Shown: positions 18,219 through 24,121 of the stretch, one piece after another
Position numbering within the stretch: the first letter of the stretch is position 1
Layout: each line of letters opens with the position of its first letter
Translations under genes and position numbers: made by a program
DNA from: an uncultured Prevotella sp.
Lineage (GTDB): Bacteria > Bacteroidota > Bacteroidia > Bacteroidales > Bacteroidaceae
Direction of reading: 5' to 3'
Length of the DNA: 58,334 nucleotides
Assembly: GCA_900314935.1 (NCBI GenBank)
Contig: OMXE01000020.1
Span: forward strand, 1 to 58,334
Notes under the pieces: generated by a model
Database searches by the model: none
What the model was told of the DNA's origin: nothing
Seen by the model: the letters and a program-made list of their open reading frames with translations, nothing else

Positions 18219-19784
18219 ATGAGCAAACAATTAGAAAAGATCAAGAATCTTATCGCCAAGCGTGAGCAGGCTCGCCTTGGCGGTGGCGAGAAAGCCATCG
18301 AGAAACAGCATGCACGTGGTAAATACACTGCCCGTGAGCGTATTGACATGCTGCTCGACGAAGGAAGTTTTGAGGAAGTTGACATGTTCAAGCTTCACCG
18401 CTGCACCAACTTCGGTATGGAGAAGAAGCAGTTCTTGGGCGACGGTGTCGTTGCCGGTAGCGGAACAATTGATGGTCGGTTGGTATATGTCTTCGCACAG
18501 GATTTCACCGTAAACGGTGGTTCTTTGTCTGAGACCATGGCAGAGAAGATCTGCAAGGTGATGGACCTCGGTATGAAGATGGGTGCTCCCGTGATCGGTA
18601 TCAACGACTCTGGTGGTGCACGTATCCAGGAAGGTATCAACGCCTTAGGTGGCTACGCTGAGATCTTCGAGCGTAATATCCTGGCATCAGGTGTAATCCC
18701 GCAGATCAGCGGTATCTTCGGTCCTTGTGCAGGTGGTGCTGTATATTCTCCTGCCCTCACCGACTTCACCTTGATGATGGAGAACACATCATACATGTTC
18801 CTGACCGGTCCGAAGGTGGTGAAGTCAGTAACTGGCGAGGATGTTGACCAAGAGCACTTAGGTGGTGCCAGCGTACACTCTACCAAGAGTGGTGTGACAC
18901 ATTTCACCGCATCTACCGAGGAAGAGGCTATCGAGATGATCAAGACGCTCTTGAGCTATATCCCCAGCAACAATATGGAGCAGGCTCCGCTGAAGGAGTG
19001 CAACGACCCCATCAACCGTATGGAGGACAGCCTCAACGAGATTCTGCCCGACGATCCAAACCAGGCATACGACATGTACAAGGTGATTGGTGCCGTGGTG
19101 GACAACGGAGAATTCTTCGAGGTTCAGCCTAAGTTCGCCAAGAACATCATCGTAGGTTTCGCCCGCTTCAACGGTCAGAGCGTAGGTATCGTAGCTAACC
19201 AGCCTTCTTGCTATGCTGGTGTGCTCGACGTGAACGCCAGTCGTAAAGGTGCCCGTTTCGTGCGCTTCTGCGATGCCTTCAATATCCCCATCGTATCGCT
19301 TGTTGACGTTCCTGGATTCCTTCCCGGAACAGGTCAGGAGTACAACGCCGTCATCCTGCACGGAGCACAGCTGCTCTATGCTTACGGTGAGGCCACAGTA
19401 CCTAAGGTAACCGTTACCTTGCGTAAGAGCTATGGTGGTAGCCATATCGTGATGGGCTGTAAGCAGCTCCGCACCGATGTCAACTACGCTTGGCCGAATG
19501 CTGAGATTGCCGTGATGGGTGCCTCTGGTGCCGTTGCAGTGCTCTATGCTAAGGAAGCCAAGGCCAAGAAGGAAGCTGGCGAGGATGTACGTGCATTCAT
19601 TGCCGAGAAGGAAGAGGAGTATTCAGATCTCTTCGCTAATCCGTACCAGGCAGCCAAGTATGGCTACATCGACGACGTGATTGAGCCGCGCAACACCCGC
19701 TTCCGCATCTGTCGTGCACTGGCACAGCTGGCCACCAAGCGCCAGGGCCTGCCGGCTAAGAAGCACGGTAACATTCCGATGTAA
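18219..19784 (+). CDS. mmdA: Methylmalonyl-CoA decarboxylase alpha / propionyl-CoA carboxylase beta-type carboxyltransferase
   Basis: A 521-residue acyl-CoA carboxyltransferase of the crotonase superfamily. The oxyanion stretch [11 protein letters not shown] and the second-domain [14 protein letters not shown] with [18 protein letters not shown] are characteristic. It transfers the carboxyl group between methylmalonyl-CoA and carrier biotin. The gene is followed by the small mmdE-like gene and the biotin carrier. In sodium-pumping methylmalonyl-CoA decarboxylase this complex couples decarboxylation to Na+ export through a membrane beta subunit, which is not found here. Confidence 0.93.
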   Translation: MSKQLEKIKNLIAKREQARLGGGEKAIEKQHARGKYTARERIDMLLDEGSFEEVDMFKLHRCTNFGMEKKQFLGDGVVAGSGTIDGRLVYVFAQDFTVNGGSLSETMAEKICKVMDLGMKMGAPVIGINDSGGARIQEGINALGGYAEIFERNILASGVIPQISGIFGPCAGGAVYSPALTDFTLMMENTSYMFLTGPKVVKSVTGEDVDQEHLGGASVHSTKSGVTHFTASTEEEAIEMIKTLLSYIPSNNMEQAPLKECNDPINRMEDSLNEILPDDPNQAYDMYKVIGAVVDNGEFFEVQPKFAKNIIVGFARFNGQSVGIVANQPSCYAGVLDVNASRKGARFVRFCDAFNIPIVSLVDVPGFLPGTGQEYNAVILHGAQLLYAYGEATVPKVTVTLRKSYGGSHIVMGCKQLRTDVNYAWPNAEIAVMGASGAVAVLYAKEAKAKKEAGEDVRAFIAEKEEEYSDLFANPYQAAKYGYIDDVIEPRNTRFRICRALAQLATKRQGLPAKKHGNIPM

Positions 19785-19807
19785 CAGGTGAAATAAAACA
19801 AATCATT

Positions 19808-19966
19808 ATGGGAAAAGTCAATAACGAAGTGTATGCCGCTATCGCTCTTGCCATGCATGAGTTCCAAGGCAACAACGTGCACGATAAGGAAACAGGCATC
19901 ATCACCATCAAGGAGCACCACACAGATTGGGCTTCACGCATGCTGACCATGACCCAACATCCTTAA
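19808..19966 (+). CDS. mmdE: Small MmdE-like / OadG C-terminus-like subunit
   Basis: A 52-residue protein beginning MGKVNNEVYAAIALAMHEFQ. It resembles the C-terminal part of OadG/MmdD proteins (AIALAMH, then VHDKETGIITIK, then WASRM) but lacks their N-terminal membrane helix. In Veillonella the 55-residue epsilon subunit of methylmalonyl-CoA decarboxylase is likewise a free copy of the delta-subunit C-terminus, where it stabilises the complex. The ATG at 19808 is 23 bases after mmdA and the stop is 14 bases before mmdC. No full-length delta subunit gene is in the window. Confidence 0.75.
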   Translation: MGKVNNEVYAAIALAMHEFQGNNVHDKETGIITIKEHHTDWASRMLTMTQHP

Positions 19967-19980
19967 AACAAACAAGCATT

Positions 19981-20421
19981 ATGAAAGAATACAAGTATAT
20001 TATTAATGGGACGGAGTATCAAGTCACCATCGGTGACATTGTCGAGAACATCGCCAACGTAACTGTCAATGGTGAGGATTACAAGGTAGAGATGGAGAAA
20101 GAGCCGGAGCCTGAGAAGAAGAAGGTTGTCGTCAAGACTGGCGGTGCTGCTGCCCAGGCTGCTCCTGCTGCCGCTACAGCCCCTGCTGCCAGCGGACCTG
20201 TCAACACCTCCAATGCCCTGAAGGCACCACTGCCGGGTGTCATCATCGATGTGAAGGTAGCCGTTGGCGACACCGTTGCCGCTGGCGATACCGTTGTCGT
20301 TCTCGAAGCCATGAAGATGGCCAACAACCTCGATGCCGAGAAGGGCGGAAAGGTGACTGCCGTTCTGGTGAAAGTAGGCGACAGTGTCATGGAAGACACC
20401 CCGCTTGTTGTCATCGAATAA
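19981..20421 (+). CDS. mmdC: Biotin carrier subunit of methylmalonyl-CoA decarboxylase
   Basis: A 146-residue biotin carrier. An N-terminal region (MKEYKYIINGTEYQV) leads to a flexible Ala/Pro-rich linker (about residues 53-75) and a biotinyl/lipoyl domain (about 78-146). Its EAMKM motif places the biotinylated lysine at 112. It shuttles the carboxyl group from MmdA. The start is the ATG at 19981; upstream in-frame sequence to 19927 overlaps the small gene and is not used. A terminator closes the operon directly after it. Confidence 0.93.
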   Translation: MKEYKYIINGTEYQVTIGDIVENIANVTVNGEDYKVEMEKEPEPEKKKVVVKTGGAAAQAAPAAATAPAASGPVNTSNALKAPLPGVIIDVKVAVGDTVAAGDTVVVLEAMKMANNLDAEKGGKVTAVLVKVGDSVMEDTPLVVIE

Positions 20422-20444
20422 CCTTTCATAAGGAACCATTATTC

Positions 20445-20478
20445 AAAGGCACGAGGTCATGCACCCCGTGCCTTTTTA
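20445..20478 (+). terminator. Rho-independent terminator of the mmd operon
   Basis: AAGGCACG pairs with CGTGCCTT and is followed by TTTATTTT. It shows that the operon ends after mmdC. Confidence 0.85.
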
Positions 20479-20541
20479 TTTTGATCATTCTGACATGATT
20501 CCAAAAGGTCATAGTAATACAACAAATTATCGAAAATGCCC

Positions 20542-20571
20542 TCTTCATATCTTGGAAAAATATTATCTTTG
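20542..20571 (+). promoter_or_regulatory. Orphan promoter-like element
   Basis: TTGG (20542-20545) and TATCTTTG (20564-20571) are 18 bases apart. It would direct transcription into the 33-bp repeat and the repeat-rich region, where no gene is recognised. Confidence 0.5.
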
Positions 20572-20585
20572 TGTTAATAATACAC

Positions 20586-20656
20586 TGGAAAAGTGTAAGA
20601 AAGTCTAATTATTTATATTGGAAAAGTGTAAGAAAATCTAATTATTTATATTGGAA
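20586..20656. repeat. 33-bp tandem repeat, two full copies plus start of a third
   Basis: Units begin TGGAAAAGTGTAAGAAA and end in TCTAATTATTTATAT, with starts at 20586, 20619 and 20652. The two full copies differ at one base. Confidence 0.9.
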
Positions 20657-20796
20657 TAGCCTCCACATCGCGAGGTTTTGGGATTGTTTTCAGTTAATTA
20701 ATAGTTTGATGTGCAAATATAGTATCTTTTTTGTAAATATTCATTCCACGCCCCTTAAATGATGTTAATTGCTGCCGATATTTATATAAACAAACT

Positions 20797-20815
20797 GGCA
20801 GGGTTGAGAGCCCTG
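20797..20815. other. GC-rich hairpin
   Basis: GCAGGG and CCCTGC pair around a seven-base loop near 20800. A second possible stem, GGAAC/GTTCC, lies at about 20839-20868. Together they hint at a structured RNA, but no known family was recognised. Confidence 0.3.
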
Positions 20816-20934
20816 CAATGGTCTTTCTGACATTCAAGGAACGGATGTACCTAATGGGCTATAGTTCCCCAGTGTCGTCGCAGCATTATTATTAAGAAAG
20901 GCCTACATAGTAAAAAAAAGAGTGAAAACGCACG

Positions 20935-21053
20935 AACATACACGCAAAATGCAGAAAAGCACGATAAATAAAGGGTTTTTTATTAAAATCAACATACACT
21001 AAGGGTACACCAACATACACTATAAGGGCTTTAACATACACGCAACATACACG
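20935..21053 (+). repeat. Five forward AACATACAC motifs
   Basis: Copies start at 20935, 20991, 21012, 21033 and 21044, with spacings of 56, 21, 21 and 11 bases. Extended forms include AACATACACTAAGGG, AACATACACTATA and the doublet AACATACACGCAACATACAC. Confidence 0.9.
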
Positions 21054-21077
21054 CGAGATTCACAAACGAGTTATTTG

Positions 21078-21092
21078 TTCCCAACGTGGGAA
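21078..21092. other. Hairpin TTCCCA-ACG-TGGGAA
   Basis: A perfect six-base palindrome around ACG. A near-identical hairpin with ACA at its centre lies at 57306-57320 in the other repeat-rich intergenic region. Confidence 0.6.
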
Positions 21093-21129
21093 TGTCGAGT
21101 AAGAAGCCTAGTTGCTATGAGAAAGTGCC

Positions 21130-21161
21130 ATAGTTTCTAAGCGCAAGTAGTATAGTTTCTA
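21130..21161. repeat. ATAGTTTCTA direct repeat, 22-bp period
   Basis: Two copies at 21130-21139 and 21152-21161, exactly 22 bases apart, lie between the two AACATACAC clusters. Confidence 0.75.
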
Positions 21162-21187
21162 TGCTTAATCAGCCCATTTCCTGTCTC

Positions 21188-21251
21188 CTTCTTCAATTCT
21201 TCAATTCTTCAATTCTTCAGTTCTTCAATTCTTAAATTCTTCAATTTTTCA
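21188..21251. repeat. Octanucleotide array, about eight units of ATTCTTCA
   Basis: Units run from 21188 to 21251 with a few substitutions (CTTCTTCA, GTTCTTCA, ATTCTTAA, ATTTTTCA). The array is AT-rich and precedes the inverted motif cluster. Confidence 0.85.
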
Positions 21252-21270
21252 TTTTTATAGTGAACCCTTT

Positions 21271-21377
21271 GTGTATGTTATTGGGGCTATAGTGTATGTT
21301 TGTGTATGTTGCGTGTATGTTGAAAATACCTATTCCCCCTGTATTTAAAGGTGTTTCCAGCGAAATCCGTGTATGTT
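21271..21377 (-). repeat. Five inverted AACATACAC motifs
   Basis: GTGTATGTT occurs at 21271, 21292, 21302, 21313 and 21369, with spacings of 21, 10, 11 and 56 bases. GTGTATGTTGCGTGTATGTT (21302-21321) is a perfect 20-bp inverted repeat of 21033-21052. Confidence 0.9.
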
Positions 21378-21426
21378 GTACCAGTTTTGTGAATTCAAAA
21401 ATTGGATTGTTAGGTTTTGCATCGCG

Positions 21427-21493
21427 ATACCTATGTTTTCAGGCTCCAATACCTATGCTTTCAGGCTCCAATACCTATGATATTGGAACGTAA
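21427..21493. repeat. ATACCTATG repeats with 22-bp period and a terminal palindrome
   Basis: ATACCTATG starts at 21427, 21449 and 21471, exactly 22 bases apart, with TTTCAGGCTCCA between copies. The last copy lies inside the palindrome TCCAATA-cctatga-TATTGGA. Confidence 0.88.
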
Positions 21494-21605
21494 TACCATA
21501 GGTTTCAGAAACGGATCCAATTAGGAACACAAACTTTCGGAGGGCTGAATCGGGCGGTTGGACGTTAAAGAAACAAAAAGTCACGGATATATCATTTTTT
21601 TTTCG

Positions 21606-21613
21606 TATCTTTG
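21606..21613 (+). promoter_or_regulatory. Putative -7 element of the starch-synthase-like gene
   Basis: TATCTTTG, 21 bases upstream of the ATG at 21635. No clear -33 TTTG was found. Confidence 0.5.
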
Positions 21614-21634
21614 CACATCAAAAATGAAATCATC

Positions 21635-22459
21635 ATGAAGGCAAAGAAGGTATTATTCATCAACCAGGAGATAACCCCGTATGTTCCCGATAGTGAATTG
21701 TCACTGCTCGGACGAAACCTCCCTCAGGCCATTCAGGAGAAAGGCTATGAGATCCGCACGTTCATGCCCAAATGGGGAAACATCAATGAACGACGCGGTC
21801 AGTTGCATGAAGTAATCCGTCTTTCACGCATGATGCTGATCATCGATGAGACCGACCATCCGCTGATCATCAAGGTAGCCTCGATTCCGCAGACGCGCAT
21901 TCAGGTGTACTTCATCGACAATGATGACTATTTCACCAAGCGACAGATGGAGGCTGATGAGAACGGTGAGGAATATAGTGACAATGGTGAGCGTGCCATC
22001 TTCTTCGCCCGCGGCGTACTGGAGACGGTGAAGAAGTTGCGCTGGGTGCCCGATATCATCCACTGTCAGGGTTGGATGAGTGCCGTGATTCCACTGTATA
22101 TCAAGACAGCTTATCACGAGGAGCCGTCGTTTGCTAATACGAAGGTCATTACATCGCTCTGCAGTAAGGAACTGAAGAACGATCTGGGTGAGCGCTTCAA
22201 GGACTGCATCGTATTCAAGGATGCCAAGAGGGAGCTGCTCGATGCCTATAAGGATCCGTTCGACTTTGCTGAGCTTAGCAAGTTGGCCATCGACTATTCG
22301 GATGGTGTGGTGGAAGCTGGCAACAATGTAAATCCCAAGCTTGTGCAGTATGCCATCGACAAAGGAAAGCCTGTGATGCGCTATCCGGGCGAAGAGAATA
22401 TCAGTGAGCCGTACGACCAGTTCTACGATGAGGTGTATGGCGACGAGATTGAAGGATAA
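21635..22459 (+). CDS. Half-length glycogen/starch synthase-like (GT5 N-terminal domain) protein
   Basis: A 274-residue protein matching only the N-terminal Rossmann domain of glycogen/starch synthase. It opens MKAKKVLFINQEITPYVPDS and contains VPDIIHCQGWMSAVIPLYIK, the equivalent of the D-x-x-H-x-H-x-W region. The KxGG motif that binds ADP-glucose, expected right after the first strand, is replaced by PDSELS, and the C-terminal GT-B domain is absent. It is therefore unlikely to polymerise glucan by itself. Short proteins of this kind are commonly annotated glycogen synthase in Bacteroidales. The start is the ATG at 21635. It precedes the DUF4270 gene by 13 bases, suggesting one transcript. 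Confidence 0.78.
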   Translation: MKAKKVLFINQEITPYVPDSELSLLGRNLPQAIQEKGYEIRTFMPKWGNINERRGQLHEVIRLSRMMLIIDETDHPLIIKVASIPQTRIQVYFIDNDDYFTKRQMEADENGEEYSDNGERAIFFARGVLETVKKLRWVPDIIHCQGWMSAVIPLYIKTAYHEEPSFANTKVITSLCSKELKNDLGERFKDCIVFKDAKRELLDAYKDPFDFAELSKLAIDYSDGVVEAGNNVNPKLVQYAIDKGKPVMRYPGEENISEPYDQFYDEVYGDEIEG

Positions 22460-22472
22460 TAATTTTGATTCA

Positions 22473-23978
22473 ATGAAAGCAAGATTTCTGGCAGGACTGG
22501 TGCTGCTTGTGATGGCACTGACATCCTGCGATGAGACAACAGAGACGATCGGTTCGTCACTCACGGATAACATGGACTTTTTGAAGATTACCACAGACAG
22601 TTTTAGGGTAACTTCACGCTCCATCATTGCCGATTCTGTCCTTTCACGCAACGCTATGGGGTATCTCGGCAGGATCAAGGATCCCGAGACGGGTGCTTAT
22701 GTAACAGGCGACTTCATGGTGCAGTTCAACTCCATCGACACGAAGGCGTTCCCCGTGCAAGACAGTATCATGAGCAGAATCAACGGCGAAGTGGTGGCCG
22801 ACTCCTGTATTGTCAACCTCTACTATAGCAATTTCTTTGGTGATTCACTCTCTACCATGAAGCTCACCGCCTATGAAATGGCGAAGCCCTTGGAAGAGAA
22901 CCAAATGTATTACTCGAACTACGATCCCTTTGCCAACGGTTATATCCGCGAGGATGGCATTAAGGTTGACAAGGTGTTCACGCTGGCCGACCAGAATGTG
23001 GACGACAGTTTGCGCACCACAGCCGATTTCCTTCCGAGCATACACCTTGCGCTGAACGATCCTTATACCGACAGCGACGGTAAGACATACAACAATTTCG
23101 GTACGTATGTGATGCGTAAGTACTTCGAGAACCCGAACTATTTCAAGAACTCGTATCAGTTTGTGCATCATGTATGTCCGGGCTTCTACGTCAAGATCAA
23201 GGACGGAACAGGTGCCATGGCTTATGTGAACATCAGCTGGATGGTGGTCTATTTCAAGATCAAGGATGAGGACGGTAATGAGGAAGTGGGAAGAACATCC
23301 TTCTCAGGAACGGAAGAGGTGCTGCAGACCACCCGTATCACCAACGACCAGCGGTCGATTGAGCGTCTGGCCAACGATAACAGCTGTACCTATATCAAGA
23401 GTCCGGCAGGTATCTTCACTGAGCTTACACTCCCCGTTGACGAGATTATCAATAATCATGAGAACGATACGCTGAACACAGCCCGTCTGTCGCTGACGAA
23501 GATGATAGACTGGAGCGACTCTGATTACAAGTTCAACATGCCCACCTATCTGCTCATGGTTCCCAAAGACAGTCTGTACACCTTCTTCGAGAAGAACAGT
23601 CTGCCGAACAACATCACCACTTATGTAAAGGAGCGCGACCACACGTCTATCAGCACCGGTAGTAGCTACTATAGTCAGAGGGTGATCAAGAAATACAAGG
23701 ACAGCTATACCTTCGATAATATATCAAACCTGATTCGTCATATGGCGGAGACAAAGAAAAAGGGTGGCAGCGATTATACCATCAAGCATCCCAACTGGAA
23801 CAAGGTGGTGATCGTGCCGGTTACGGTGAATACCACGACAACTACCAGCGGTGGCACCGCCATCAGTAGGGTGATGAACGACATGTCACCCACCAGTCTG
23901 CGACTGGTAGGTGGTAGCGAGAATGTGAATGGCGACATCCACATCAGCGTGATCTACAGTAAGTTCTCGAACAAATAA
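22473..23978 (+). CDS. DUF4270 family lipoprotein
   Basis: A 501-residue exported protein of a Bacteroidetes-specific family of unknown function. The lipoprotein signal is KARFLAGLVLLVMALTSCDE with the Cys near residue 18. The body is rich in beta-strand segments, with an early GSSLTDN stretch after the lipobox and a C-terminal ISVIYSKFSNK. The start is the ATG at 22473; an upstream in-frame extension to 22404 would overlap the preceding gene. Pairing with the GT5-like gene is common in the order. It is probably at the cell surface or outer membrane. Confidence 0.88.
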   Translation: MKARFLAGLVLLVMALTSCDETTETIGSSLTDNMDFLKITTDSFRVTSRSIIADSVLSRNAMGYLGRIKDPETGAYVTGDFMVQFNSIDTKAFPVQDSIMSRINGEVVADSCIVNLYYSNFFGDSLSTMKLTAYEMAKPLEENQMYYSNYDPFANGYIREDGIKVDKVFTLADQNVDDSLRTTADFLPSIHLALNDPYTDSDGKTYNNFGTYVMRKYFENPNYFKNSYQFVHHVCPGFYVKIKDGTGAMAYVNISWMVVYFKIKDEDGNEEVGRTSFSGTEEVLQTTRITNDQRSIERLANDNSCTYIKSPAGIFTELTLPVDEIINNHENDTLNTARLSLTKMIDWSDSDYKFNMPTYLLMVPKDSLYTFFEKNSLPNNITTYVKERDHTSISTGSSYYSQRVIKKYKDSYTFDNISNLIRHMAETKKKGGSDYTIKHPNWNKVVIVPVTVNTTTTTSGGTAISRVMNDMSPTSLRLVGGSENVNGDIHISVIYSKFSNK

Positions 23979-23986
23979 CCCTTGTG

Positions 23987-24115
23987 ATGGCAGATAACTA
24001 TCTGGAACGACATCAGGAGGACTATGAGGTCAGGAAGGCTGAATGGCTCAGGAAGAGGAAACATCTTCCCAAGCTGAAGAAAAAGCTGGAGCGCCCTGAC
24101 GACGAAGCGTTATAG
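23987..24115 (+). CDS. Very small basic protein, probable
   Basis: A 42-codon frame starting ATG at 23987 and reading MADNYLERHQEDYEVRKAEW, followed by a strongly basic, lysine-rich tail that ends in RPDDEAL. It lies 8 bases after the DUF4270 stop codon. Very short proteins starting with a NYLExxxEDY pattern occur in other Bacteroidales, which supports coding. It should form a charged helix and has no signal peptide. Function unknown. It converges with uvrD, 6 bases away. Confidence 0.6.
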   Translation: MADNYLERHQEDYEVRKAEWLRKRKHLPKLKKKLERPDDEAL

Positions 24116-24121
24116 AGCGCC

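Larger units (their letters stand above)
20422..21634. other. 1.2-kb repeat-rich non-coding region
   Basis: No convincing gene is present. From left to right it holds the mmd terminator, an orphan promoter, a 33-bp tandem repeat, hairpin-forming sequence at 20760-20900, five AACATACAC motifs, ATAGTTTCTA and ATTCTTCA repeats, five inverted AACATACAC motifs, three ATACCTATG motifs and a palindrome, then the promoter box of the next gene. Open frames at 20571-20762 and 21296-21493 are made of the repeats and look spurious. Confidence 0.8.

Noticed and set aside
20571..20762. 63-codon frame containing WKSVRKSNYLY repeats
   Set aside because: Its GTG lies in the -7 box of a promoter and the peptide is a translation of a 33-bp DNA repeat; no signs of a real protein.
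21078..21092. parS-like centromere site
   Set aside because: TTCCCA-ACG-TGGGAA resembles a parS palindrome only loosely and has an odd three-base centre; no parAB in the window.
20935..21377. CRISPR array
   Set aside because: The repeated unit is only nine bases, the spacings are fixed at about one or two helical turns, orientation switches halfway, and no cas gene is present.
21296..21493. 65-codon frame
   Set aside because: It is made of the inverted AACATACAC and ATACCTATG repeats.
20422..21634. Chromosomal replication origin
   Set aside because: AT-rich repeats and iteron-like motifs are suggestive, but there is no TTATCCACA DnaA box and no dnaA or other origin-linked gene. Kept only as one hypothesis for the array.
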